Shown: in pieces, positions 8,787 to 17,013 of the stretch
How the letters are laid out: every line of letters starts with the position of its first letter
Numbering within the stretch: position 1 is the stretch's first letter
NCBI GenBank assembly: GCA_016716265.1
Contig: JADJWQ010000006.1
Location: 930,001 to 994,000, forward strand
Reading direction: 5' to 3'
Length of the DNA: 64,000 nucleotides
Source: Planctomycetota bacterium
Lineage (GTDB): Bacteria; Planctomycetota; UBA1135; UBA2386
Position numbers and translations under genes: made by a program
The notes under the pieces: model-generated
Told to the model about the DNA's origin: nothing
The model's database searches: none
What the model saw: the letters and a program-made list of their open reading frames with translations, nothing else

Positions 8787-10781
8787 ATGGGCGAGCTGCG
8801 CGTCGGCGTCGACACCGGAGGCACGTTCACCGATTTCGTCGCGGTGGACGGTGACGGCGCGCTCACCCACAAGGTCGCGTCGACGCCCGACGACCCCGCG
8901 CGCGCGGTGCTGAGCGGGCTCGCCGCACTGCGCGGCCAGCGGGCGGTCGACTGCGTGCACGGCACCACCGTCGGCCTCAATGCGCTGTTGACCGGTGTCC
9001 ACGCGAAGGTCGCCTTCGTCACCAACGAGGGCTTCGTCGACCTCGTCGAGATCGGCCGCCAGGAGCGCGACGACCTCTACGCGTTGGAGCCGTCACGGCC
9101 GCGCTTCCCGGTGCCGCGCGGACTGCGGTTCACGGTGCCGGGGCGGCGCGACGCGGCGGGGCGGGTCGTCGAGCCGCTGCCGGACGCGGCGCTCGACGAG
9201 CTCGCCGAGCGCATCGCCCGCGCGCGCCCAGACGCGATCGCGATCGGGCTGCTGCACTCCGCCCGCGCGCCGGCCGACGAGCTGCGCGTCGCGCGCCGGC
9301 TGCGGGCGCTGGGCGTGCCGGTCACCTGCAGCGCCGAGCTGGTCGCGCGCACCGGGGAGTTCGAGCGGTTCACGGCGGCCTGCCTGAACGCCGCGATCCG
9401 TCCGGTGGTCGGCTCCTACGTGCAGCGGCTGCAGCGCGGCGTCCAGCCCGGCCGGGTGCGGCTCCTCCGCAACAGCGGCGGCATCCTGCCGGCCGGCGAG
9501 GCCGAGCGCTTCCCGCTGCGCGCGGTGCTGTCCGGTCCGGCCGGCGGCGTCGTCGCGTCCGCACGCGCGGCGCAGGCGCTCGGCGTCGAACGGCTCGCCG
9601 CGTTCGACATGGGCGGCACGTCGACCGACGTGTCGCTGGTCGACGCGGACGCGGGCGCGGCGACCGACACCGCGCGGCTCGCCGGGCTGCCGCTCGCGGT
9701 GCCGACGCTCGACGTGCACACGATCGGCTGCGGCGGCGGCAGTCTCGCCTACGCGGACGCCGGCGGTGCGCTGCGTGTCGGTCCACAGAGCGCAGGCGCG
9801 GTACCGGGGCCGGCCTGCTACGGGCAGGGCGACGAGCCGACCGTCACCGACGCGCACGTGGCGCTCGGCCACATCGGCGCGCGCACGTTGCTCGGCGGCG
9901 CGTTCCCGATCGACCCGGACCGCTCGGTGCGCGCGATCGAGCGCCTCGCGAAGCGGCTCGGCACCTCGGCCCGACGCTGCGCCGAGGGCATCCTCGAGGT
10001 CGCCGAGGTCGCGATGGCGCGCGCGATCCTCCGCATCACGAGCGCCCGTGCGGTCGACCCAGCCCAGGTGCCGCTGCTCGCCTACGGTGGCGCGGGAGGT
10101 CTGCACGCCGCAGCGCTCGCGCAGCGCCTCGGCATGCCGTACGCGCTGGTCCCGGCCGCACCGGGCGTGTTCTCGGCACTCGGCCTCGCGCTGGCGAGCG
10201 AGTCCGCGGAGGCGATCACCGCGCTGCACGCCCGGCTCGACGCACGCGGGGCTCGCGACGCCCTGCGAGCCGCGGCGCAGCGCCTGCGCACGGAGCTGCT
10301 GGCGGAGCCGGGCGCGACGGGACGCGGGCGCACGGAGGTACGGCTGCGGTTCGCTGGTCAGGGTGGCGGTCTGTGGCTCCCGCTCACCGGTGCGCTCGAG
10401 CCCGCGTTCCGCGCCGCGCATCGACGGCTGTTCGGCTTCGACGAACCGGGCCACGCGATCGAGGCCGTCGAGCTGCGGGTGCGGGTCGACGGCCCCAATC
10501 CGGCTCTGCCGCGGCGCATCACGCCGCTCGGGCGCGAGGACGCGCGGCCGGCCGAGCGCCGCCGCGCACCGCTCGGCGGCACGGTGTGGCCGGTGGCGCA
10601 CGCGGCGGAGCTCGCGCCGCGCGACGCGCGACGGGGCCCACTGCTGATCGAGGAGGAGACGTGCGTCGTGCGGGTTCCGTCCGGCTGGACGGTCGGGCCC
10701 CCGGCGCCCGGAATGGCCGGCCGACGACGCAGTGCTCCGGCGTCGGTCGGTGGTTGGCGACTGCATTGGAATCCGCGTTGA
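8787..10781 (+). CDS. Hydantoinase/oxoprolinase family protein (HyuA type)
   Basis: This 664-residue protein begins GELRVGVDTGGTFTDFVAVD, the nucleotide-binding motif of the family. It continues with VHGTTVGLNALL, TNEGFVDLVEIGRQ, LSGPAGGVVASARAAQ, DMGGTSTDVSLVD and IGCGGGSLAYADAGGAL, then PLLAYGGAGGLHAAALAQ. The family uses ATP to open cyclic amides such as hydantoins or 5-oxoproline, and some members carboxylate acetone. The HyuB-type partner subunit is not next to it, although the two usually form an operon. The last 20 or so residues (MAGRRRSAPASVG and onward) look unlike the family and lie where base composition falls, so the C-terminus may have been altered. The ATG at 8787 matches the family start; substrate is undetermined. 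Confidence 0.88.
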   Translation: MGELRVGVDTGGTFTDFVAVDGDGALTHKVASTPDDPARAVLSGLAALRGQRAVDCVHGTTVGLNALLTGVHAKVAFVTNEGFVDLVEIGRQERDDLYALEPSRPRFPVPRGLRFTVPGRRDAAGRVVEPLPDAALDELAERIARARPDAIAIGLLHSARAPADELRVARRLRALGVPVTCSAELVARTGEFERFTAACLNAAIRPVVGSYVQRLQRGVQPGRVRLLRNSGGILPAGEAERFPLRAVLSGPAGGVVASARAAQALGVERLAAFDMGGTSTDVSLVDADAGAATDTARLAGLPLAVPTLDVHTIGCGGGSLAYADAGGALRVGPQSAGAVPGPACYGQGDEPTVTDAHVALGHIGARTLLGGAFPIDPDRSVRAIERLAKRLGTSARRCAEGILEVAEVAMARAILRITSARAVDPAQVPLLAYGGAGGLHAAALAQRLGMPYALVPAAPGVFSALGLALASESAEAITALHARLDARGARDALRAAAQRLRTELLAEPGATGRGRTEVRLRFAGQGGGLWLPLTGALEPAFRAAHRRLFGFDEPGHAIEAVELRVRVDGPNPALPRRITPLGREDARPAERRRAPLGGTVWPVAHAAELAPRDARRGPLLIEEETCVVRVPSGWTVGPPAPGMAGRRRSAPASVGGWRLHWNPR

Positions 10782-11305
10782 GCACGCCCTCGGCCGCGCT
10801 CAGCATGCTTCGGATTCCGGACGGACCAGGGAGTTTCTCCCGATCCAGAGACATTCTTCGGCCGGGATCGTTGCTTCTGGCGAAAGACGCGTTAGCCTCA
10901 GTGCGTCAGAGATCGAATGGAACGAGGTGCTGAACTGGCTGGTTCTGGACCGGCTGGTTGTGAAGCATACCGTTCCGGGCGACTCGAGCCCCGCAGCGAG
11001 TGTTTCGAGGCGCTGCGGAGGAGTGAGACAGGCTCCCGCGAGTGGCTCACGGGCCAGCCGCAGGGGCGAGTGATCGAGACAGACCGAGAGTCTTCAACAG
11101 CACGAATACCAGCCCGAAGCGCGGAGCGATCTGCGGTCTCGGGCTTCGAAGCGCACGTATGCCGGGGGTTGTCCGCAACGGACGTAAAAACTTGACTCTC
11201 CTTCTTCCCCTTTTCCCGAAGTTTACCCCCCGGCGATTCTTCTCCCCGCGCGCGGAGCGCGCAGGGAGCGTGCGCAGCGGCGAGGACCGCTGATCCCAGC
11301 GCGCG
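10782..11305. other. Gene-free convergent intergenic region of lower GC
   Basis: These 524 bases lie between two converging genes. GC is clearly lower than in the flanks, with stretches such as GTAAAAACTTGACTC and CTTCTTCCCCTTTTCCC near 11185-11225. Open frames on both strands are short and have no recognisable domain or ribosome binding site. I see no tRNA, no IS end and no clear terminator. It may be a remnant of foreign DNA or an untranslated region. Confidence 0.5.
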
Positions 11306-12133
11306 TCAGCGCCGCTCCAGCTCCGTGCGCGCCGCGCGCAGGAACCCCGGGATCACGTCGTGCTGCGGTGCGAGCAGCCGCGCGCGCTCCCAATGCGCGA
11401 TCGCGGTCAGCAGCTCGCCACTGCCGTAGAGCCGCAATGCGCGCCGGTGGAGCAGGTCGACGAGCAACGCCGTCACGTCGGCGCGCGCCGGGTTCCGGGT
11501 GTGCAGCGACTGCAGCTGCTCCAGCCCGGCCTCGAGGTCTCCGCTGTCCCGCAGACCGGCCCGGATCGCGGCGAGCGATTCCGCCACCGGGTCGCGTGGC
11601 GCTGCCGGTTGCGAATCCTCGTCGGACTGCCGCGCGGCCAGCCGTGCCGGCGCTGGCGCGGCCGGCTCGACGTCGGGCGTCGCGGGGAGATCGATCGGTC
11701 GCGTCGTCGCCACGGCGATCTCCGGCGGCTCGGCGGCGACCTCGCGCGGCCGCAGCGCGACGATCCGGCCCGCGGTGGTGTCGATCAGCGCCGCGAGCCC
11801 CGGCAGGCTCGGCCACACCTGCCGGGCTGCGCGCAGTGCACCGACCGCCTCGTCGTCCAGCCATTGCGCACGCAGCTCCAGGCCGCTCGCCAGCAATCGC
11901 TGGCCGACGCGCATCCGTCGTTCCACCGCCGCCGCGAGCGTGCGCGCCTGCGCGTAGTCGGGGGCGGCGGGCGCGACGCGGTCGAGCGCGACCAGCGCGG
12001 TGATCAGGTCGCCGTCGGCCAGCGCGCGTTGCGCGGCGGGCAGACCGCAGGGTGGCGTCGCGCACGCCACCAGCGTCAGGGCCGCTGCGCAGCACCCCAG
12101 GCGCGAGCCGAGCCGGGACGCGCGAGAGCTCAC
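11306..12133 (-). CDS. Putative lipoprotein with TPR-like helical repeats
   Basis: The 275-residue protein starts at GTG (12131-12133), overlapping the stop of the HD-GYP gene by four bases. An N-terminal Arg-rich stretch, a hydrophobic core (LGCCAAALTLVACAT) and the lipobox LVAC suggest lipid modification at a Cys near residue 24. The remainder is Ala/Arg/Leu-rich helix pairs typical of TPR-like folds (AQRALADGDLITALVALDRV; ALRLYGSGELLTAIAHWERA) with a Pro/Ala linker between. No enzyme motif is seen. Coupling to the membrane-bound HD-GYP gene suggests the two act together at the envelope, an inference only. Confidence 0.65.
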   Translation of the reverse strand: MSSRASRLGSRLGCCAAALTLVACATPPCGLPAAQRALADGDLITALVALDRVAPAAPDYAQARTLAAAVERRMRVGQRLLASGLELRAQWLDDEAVGALRAARQVWPSLPGLAALIDTTAGRIVALRPREVAAEPPEIAVATTRPIDLPATPDVEPAAPAPARLAARQSDEDSQPAAPRDPVAESLAAIRAGLRDSGDLEAGLEQLQSLHTRNPARADVTALLVDLLHRRALRLYGSGELLTAIAHWERARLLAPQHDVIPGFLRAARTELERR

Positions 12134-13617
12134 GGGTCGTGCTCCCCGTCGTCGTCGAGCTCCTCGACGAGCAGCTCGAGTTCCGCGCCGCCGGCCGCCA
12201 GGATGTCCTCGGCCTCGTCGCTGAACAGGTCGAGCGGGTCGAGGGCGTCGCCGTGCGACTCGTCGATCTGTCGGTGCGGAACGACTCCCGCGGTCGAGAT
12301 CATCACGTCCTTGCGGACGGCCTGCACCGGTGGGCTGCGTCGCACCAACTCCTCGAACGCGTCGAGGAGCTCGGGATCGAAGTGCTCGCCGCGGTCATCG
12401 CGCAGCGAGTCGAGCGCCTCCGGCCACGACACGCCCGCGAACGCGGCACAGCCCTCCACCAGCAGGTCGAACGCCGCGGCGATCGCCAGGATACGCGACG
12501 CGAGCGGGATGCGCGTGCCGCGCAGCCCGAGCGGGAAGCCACTGCCGTCGTACTTCTCGTGCTGGTGCCGGATCGCCGCGGCGACGTCGCCGAGACCGTC
12601 GAGCACACCGATCAGCCGTGCGCCGCGCACCGGGTGCTGGCGCAGCGACTCGCGCTCGACCTCGTCGAGCTCGCCGCTCTTCGTCAGGGCGGACGCGCGC
12701 ACACCGGCCTTGCCGAGGTCGAGCAGCGGCGCCGCATCGCGCACGGCATCGCACACGTCCGCGGGTGCGCCGATCTCGTTGGCGAGGGTGAGCGCCAATC
12801 GCTGCGTACGTTCTGGGTGACCCGCCGGGACCAGGTCGCGTCGCTCGAGCGCGTGGACGACCTCGCGGGCGAGGCGCAATCCACCGCTACGACCGCGGTC
12901 GCGATCGTCCGCGAAGCGCCTCGCGACGGCCGCCAGCGCCTCCTGCAGACCACCGACTGCGGCCTCGCCCGGGGTCGCGTCGAGCGACAGCAGGGCGTCG
13001 GGGCTGCCGGCGTCGGCGAGCAGCTCGGTGCGCCGCGCGAGGCCGGCGATGCGCGTCACCCAGGTGTGCGCCATCCAGCAGGCGAGCGCCACCAGCGACA
13101 GGAGCGCGAGCAGCGCGACGCCGAACAGGGTCCACGGCCACGCGAGCACCGCGTCGTCGAACGCACGCGGGAAGCGCAGGCGCACGACCCCCGCGGGTCC
13201 GTCCGCGCCGAGCGCGGGCGCGACGACCTCCTCACCGCCGTCCGCGGTGGCGCGGCGGCGGAGAGCGGAGATCGCCCCGTGCGTCTCGGCGTCCCCGCCC
13301 GCCGACGAGCCGGTGTCGACGCGCACGACTCCGGCGGCGTCGATCAGCTCGACGCGGGCCCCGACGAGGTCGGCCGCCGCCACCGCGAGGACGCGCAGCC
13401 GCAGGTCGTCGCCCCGCTCGAGCATCGGCGCGGCGCGGCGCGCGAGCGACACCGCCGCGCTCTCGCGGCGCTCCGCGACGCCGAGCTCGGCGCGATCGCG
13501 GCTGCGGCTGGCGGTGACGTGCGCCACCCCCGCGGCGAGCAGGACCGCGACGAACGTCAACGCGATGCCGAGGTGGAGCGTCAGCGGCAGTCGGAGCCTT
13601 CGGCGGGAACCACGCAT
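12130..13617 (-). CDS. Membrane-anchored HD-GYP-like protein with degenerate metal site
   Basis: The 495-residue protein has an N-terminal membrane helix (LTLHLGIALTFVAVLLAAGV), a periplasmic sensor of about 120 residues, a second helix (LAWPWTLFGVALLALLSLVA) and a cytoplasmic region like an HD-GYP phosphodiesterase: HPERTQRLAL, LLDLGKAGV, HPVRGARLI, RHQHEKYDGSGFPLGLRG. HD-GYP enzymes hydrolyse c-di-GMP. Here the His of the HD pair is Leu (residue 299, LLD instead of LHD), the first His of the HHE motif is Gln, and GYP reads GFP. Catalysis is therefore doubtful, and a binding or sensory role is more likely. A Glu/Asp-rich tail follows. It is coupled to a downstream lipoprotein gene by GTGA. 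Confidence 0.8.
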   Translation of the reverse strand: MRGSRRRLRLPLTLHLGIALTFVAVLLAAGVAHVTASRSRDRAELGVAERRESAAVSLARRAAPMLERGDDLRLRVLAVAAADLVGARVELIDAAGVVRVDTGSSAGGDAETHGAISALRRRATADGGEEVVAPALGADGPAGVVRLRFPRAFDDAVLAWPWTLFGVALLALLSLVALACWMAHTWVTRIAGLARRTELLADAGSPDALLSLDATPGEAAVGGLQEALAAVARRFADDRDRGRSGGLRLAREVVHALERRDLVPAGHPERTQRLALTLANEIGAPADVCDAVRDAAPLLDLGKAGVRASALTKSGELDEVERESLRQHPVRGARLIGVLDGLGDVAAAIRHQHEKYDGSGFPLGLRGTRIPLASRILAIAAAFDLLVEGCAAFAGVSWPEALDSLRDDRGEHFDPELLDAFEELVRRSPPVQAVRKDVMISTAGVVPHRQIDESHGDALDPLDLFSDEAEDILAAGGAELELLVEELDDDGEHDP

Positions 13618-13744
13618 GGCCGTACGCTCCTATCGGCGCACCGCGACCCGCCGCTTCGGCACGTTCCCCGAGGCCCCGCCCCGATTCGGGACACCGGCCC
13701 GGCCGCCGTCCGAGCGCCCCTGCCGTCGGGCGCTCGTGCGCACG

Positions 13745-14602
13745 TCACTTGATCAGGCCGACCGCGTCTGCGTGCACCTGGTAGATGTCGATGCAGTAGC
13801 CGTCCTCGCGCGTCTCCTGGACGCGGAGCGTGCCACGCACCTGGATCGGGTCGAACTGGTAGTCGACCCGCGCGTCGCCCTTCATCACCACGCGCACGAT
13901 GCCGTTGATGTCCGGCGGCTGCCCGTAGCAGCAGGCCCACAGCGACTGCACGAGCAGGAACTCGCGGATGTTCTCCACCTCGTCGATCGGCAGCATGAAG
14001 CCGGTCATCAGGACGTTCTTGCCGTCCAGCTCGCGGACCGCCTTCGGGATGCCCTTCAGGCCGTCCTCGTAGGGCCACGACGACAGCTCCTCGAAGGTCA
14101 CGAGCTTGTCGACGTCCTTGATCCTGCCCTCGCGGATCAGCGCGCGCATACGCCGCTCGGCGAGCATCATCTCGCGCGCCGAGCGCATCGCCCGGAGGTC
14201 GGCCGGGTCACCGCTGGTCGGCAGCGGCGTGTCCTCGGGCAGCTCGACCTCGGTGGTCTCCCCGTCCTTCGGCTTCTCGCCGTCCGCGGGCTTCTCGCCG
14301 TCGGCCGGCTTGCCGCCCGGCGCGGGCTTCTCACCATCCGCGGGCTGCTGGCCCTCGCCGGGCTTCGGCAGCTCCGCCGGCCGCTGGCCGGCGGGATCGC
14401 CGCCGGGCGCGGGCGGCGCGGGCCGCACCTGCTCCGGCCCCTGCGGCCGCGCCTGCTGGCCGACCGGCTGGCCGACCGGCTGCGGCGCCGGCTGCTGCAC
14501 GGGCTGCGGTGCCGGACCGGGCACCGGTGCCGGCGGCTCCTGCGCCGCCAGCACTCCCGCCAGCAGCAGCGACACGGACAGGCTCGCGATGCGCATCGTC
14601 AT
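13745..14602 (-). CDS. Secreted DUF3299 protein with Pro/Gln and GEKPADGEKP repeats
   Basis: This 285-residue protein has a signal peptide (MTMRIASLSVSLLLAGVLAA) followed by about 100 residues of low complexity rich in Pro, Gln, Gly, Lys and Asp with GEKPADGEKPADGEKP repeats. The C-terminal 150 residues match DUF3299: ELSSWPYE, GKNVLMTGFMLP, FLLVQSLWACCYGQPPDING and VRGTLRVQE. DUF3299 genes recur beside FtsX-type ABC permeases and ATPases, including the zinc-uptake Zrg loci of Vibrio as I recall them. Here the ATPase and permease genes lie just upstream on the same strand. A conserved CC pair could bind metal. ATG at 14602 or 14596. Confidence 0.75.
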   Translation of the reverse strand: MTMRIASLSVSLLLAGVLAAQEPPAPVPGPAPQPVQQPAPQPVGQPVGQQARPQGPEQVRPAPPAPGGDPAGQRPAELPKPGEGQQPADGEKPAPGGKPADGEKPADGEKPKDGETTEVELPEDTPLPTSGDPADLRAMRSAREMMLAERRMRALIREGRIKDVDKLVTFEELSSWPYEDGLKGIPKAVRELDGKNVLMTGFMLPIDEVENIREFLLVQSLWACCYGQPPDINGIVRVVMKGDARVDYQFDPIQVRGTLRVQETREDGYCIDIYQVHADAVGLIK

Positions 14603-14673
14603 TCCAGGGATCCTCAGCGTGGGGAGCGGCGGGTCGCCATCCTGCGGGCGAACCCGGCCGGAGCGTTCGGACG

Positions 14674-16251
14674 TCAGGACACCGGGCCCAGGTTCTGGGC
14701 CACCTCGGTCGTCGAGCCCTTGACGGCCGGGACGACTCCCGCGAGCCCGCCGAGCAGCGACACGCCGAGGATAAGCCACAGCTCGTCCAGGCTGAAAGCC
14801 GCCCAGTCGAGCGCCACGCTGGTGCGCTGCTGGACGAGCTCGCCCGCGCCGTAGGCGGCGAGGTGGCAGAGCGCGATCCCGGCGACGGCGCCGACGAACG
14901 CGATCGCCGTCGCCTCGAGCAGGATGATCGTCACGATCTGCGACCGCCGCGCGCCCAGCGACCGCATGATCGCGATCTCGCGGCGGCGCTCGTTCATCGT
15001 GTTGTAGAGCGCCACGCACACGCCGATCGCCGCGACCGCAACGACCAGCCAGGCGATCACGCGGAGCAGATCCGCAGCGTTGCCCACGATCTGCAGCAGC
15101 TGCGCGATCTCGATGTGCGGCCACGCCACCTGCGCCTCGTCGCGGGTCTGGAACTCGTAGCGGAGCTGGGCGGCGGCGAGCGGGTGCTTCGCGTCGTAGA
15201 TGATCGCCGAGATCTGCACCTGCCCCGCTTCGATGGTCTGCGCCGTCTCGCGGATCGCCTCATGGCCCGACATCGACAGGAACAAAGCGATCGGCACGTA
15301 GACGCAGCGATCGATCGGCGTGCCGGTCGGCGCGAGCACGCCGACGATGCGGCTGGCCGCCTCGCCGTGCTGGTGGGCGACCAGGTCGTCCGCGCCGTGC
15401 GACGGCACGATCGCGTCGCCGACGCCGATCCCGAGCTTCGCGGCGACGTCCGCACCGATCACCGCCTGCCGCCACGCGACCGGCAGCTCGGCGTCCTGGT
15501 CGTGGTCGTGGTCGTGGTCCTGGGCCTGGTCGCCGCCCTGCGCGTGGTCGTGGTCGGCATCGCCCTCGTGGGTGTGATCGTGAGCGTGGTCGTGGTCGTC
15601 CGCCGCCGCCGCCTCGAGCTCCGCCTCCTTGCGCTTCGCGAGATCCTCCGCGAATGCGACGAAGTCGTCATGGCCGAACACCCAGCGCTCGCCGGCCGCG
15701 AAACGCAACAGGCGCGGGCCGCCGTCGGCGTCGCGGCCGCGCGCGAACTTCGTGAACCAGTCGTCGGTCGTGCCGACGATCGGAAAGCCCTCGAAGTAGT
15801 CGCCGCGCGCCTGCGGGATTGCGTAGTTCGTACCCCAACGCGCGGCGAGGCGACCGTCGTGCAACTCGCGGTAGACCGACATCGGCACGACGCCGGGCGC
15901 GTAGCCGAGGTTCATCACCGTGCTGAGGACCAGCGACAGTGGCGCGCCCTCCTGCGGTCCGACGATCGCCGAGTAGCCCGCGTAGCTCTGGCGGTACTTC
16001 TCCTCGGCCTGCGCGATCATCAGCCAGATGGCGGCGACGAGGCCGGCGCCGAGCGCGACCGACAGCGTCGTGAGCCCGCTCGACAGCTTGCGTACGTGCA
16101 CGTTGCGCAGACTGATCCACGCGATCCGATCGACGCGGACCCAGACGCCGAGCGCGACGAGCGCGACGAGCACCGCGACCGCGATCCGGATCACCAGCGG
16201 CGACGGCAACCCGTCGGCGAGAGCGAGGCGCAGCAGGTCGGCGCTCATCAC
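14674..16251 (-). CDS. FtsX/MacB-like ABC permease with a histidine-rich loop
   Basis: The 525-residue protein has a leading hydrophobic segment, a second near residue 60, a large extracytoplasmic domain and three C-terminal helices with the FtsX-like signature (ALYNTMNERRREIAIMRSLG). Residues about 214-258 form a loop of HDHAHDHTHEGDADHDH character, a classic Zn/Cu/Ni-binding sequence. FtsX/MacB-type permeases usually work on substrates in the periplasm or outer membrane rather than pumping ions through the pore. Its start overlaps the ATPase stop (ATGA at 16248-16251) and DUF3299 follows 71 bp later. The three genes look like one metal-related transporter unit. Confidence 0.85.
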   Translation of the reverse strand: MMSADLLRLALADGLPSPLVIRIAVAVLVALVALGVWVRVDRIAWISLRNVHVRKLSSGLTTLSVALGAGLVAAIWLMIAQAEEKYRQSYAGYSAIVGPQEGAPLSLVLSTVMNLGYAPGVVPMSVYRELHDGRLAARWGTNYAIPQARGDYFEGFPIVGTTDDWFTKFARGRDADGGPRLLRFAAGERWVFGHDDFVAFAEDLAKRKEAELEAAAADDHDHAHDHTHEGDADHDHAQGGDQAQDHDHDHDQDAELPVAWRQAVIGADVAAKLGIGVGDAIVPSHGADDLVAHQHGEAASRIVGVLAPTGTPIDRCVYVPIALFLSMSGHEAIRETAQTIEAGQVQISAIIYDAKHPLAAAQLRYEFQTRDEAQVAWPHIEIAQLLQIVGNAADLLRVIAWLVVAVAAIGVCVALYNTMNERRREIAIMRSLGARRSQIVTIILLEATAIAFVGAVAGIALCHLAAYGAGELVQQRTSVALDWAAFSLDELWLILGVSLLGGLAGVVPAVKGSTTEVAQNLGPVS

Positions 16252-16913
16252 GCGACCTCCTTGAGGTGCTCCAGATCGAGGGTGCGCTGCATCAGCGCGG
16301 CGGAATCGAGATCGTGCGTCACCATCACGACCGTGCGCTCCTCCTCGCGGGCGATGCCCAGCAGCATCTGCAACACCTCGCCGCCGGTCGCCTGGTCCTG
16401 ATTACCGAGCGGCTCGTCGGCGAGGATCAGCTCGGGGTCGTTGATCAGCGCGCGGCAGATCGCGACGCGCTGCATCTGACCGACCGACAGCTCGTTGGGC
16501 CGGTGGTGGAGCCGCTCGCCGAGGCCGACGCGCTGCAGCAGGTCGTGCGCGCGGTCGCGCGCCGCCGCCCGGTCGTGGCCGGCGAACTGCGCACCGAGCA
16601 GCACGTTCTCGAGTGCCGAGAACGGCTGCAGCAGGTTGAAGGTCTGGAACACCATGCCGATGTGCCGGCCACGGAAGCGGTCGCGCCGCCCTTCCCCGAG
16701 CCGCGCGAGGTCGGTGCCGGCGACGCGCAGGGCCCCGCGCGACGGCCGCACGATCCCCGCGATCATGTTGAGGAGCGTCGTCTTGCCACAGCCGGAGCGG
16801 CCGATCAGAGCGACCTGCTCACCGCGCTCGATGTGCAGCGCGCGCACCGAGCAGGCGACGACGGTCTCGGCGCCGCGCCGGTACTCCTTGCGGAGGTTCT
16901 CGATCTCGATCAT
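16248..16913 (-). CDS. ABC transporter ATP-binding protein (LolD/MacB type)
   Basis: The 221-residue ATPase has Walker A GRSGCGKTT, a Q-loop in GMVFQTFNLLQPF, the signature LSVGQMQRVAICRAL, Walker B LILADEP, a D-loop region LGNQDQATG and the H-loop VTHD. The signature departs from LSGGQ by Val, and the normally invariant D-loop (TGNLD) reads LGNQD. It would energise the adjacent FtsX-like permease. The permease gene begins inside its stop codon (ATGA). It is the first gene of the run; the start ATG at 16911-16913 is standard. The His-rich loop in the permease is what suggests a metal-related substrate. Confidence 0.9.
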   Translation of the reverse strand: MIEIENLRKEYRRGAETVVACSVRALHIERGEQVALIGRSGCGKTTLLNMIAGIVRPSRGALRVAGTDLARLGEGRRDRFRGRHIGMVFQTFNLLQPFSALENVLLGAQFAGHDRAAARDRAHDLLQRVGLGERLHHRPNELSVGQMQRVAICRALINDPELILADEPLGNQDQATGGEVLQMLLGIAREEERTVVMVTHDLDSAALMQRTLDLEHLKEVA

Positions 16914-17013
16914 CGGAGCAGTCGGAGGTGAGGGGCTCGGCGCAGCCTACGGCGGTGACGCGACGCGCGAGAACACCAGGCGGGGAATCGGGGCGGTGGA
17001 GTCGGTCGTTCGG

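Noticed and set aside
15480..15610. GTGGTCGTG-type short repeats that look like a CRISPR or satellite
   Set aside because: They encode the His/Asp loop of the permease in frame; there are no spacers.
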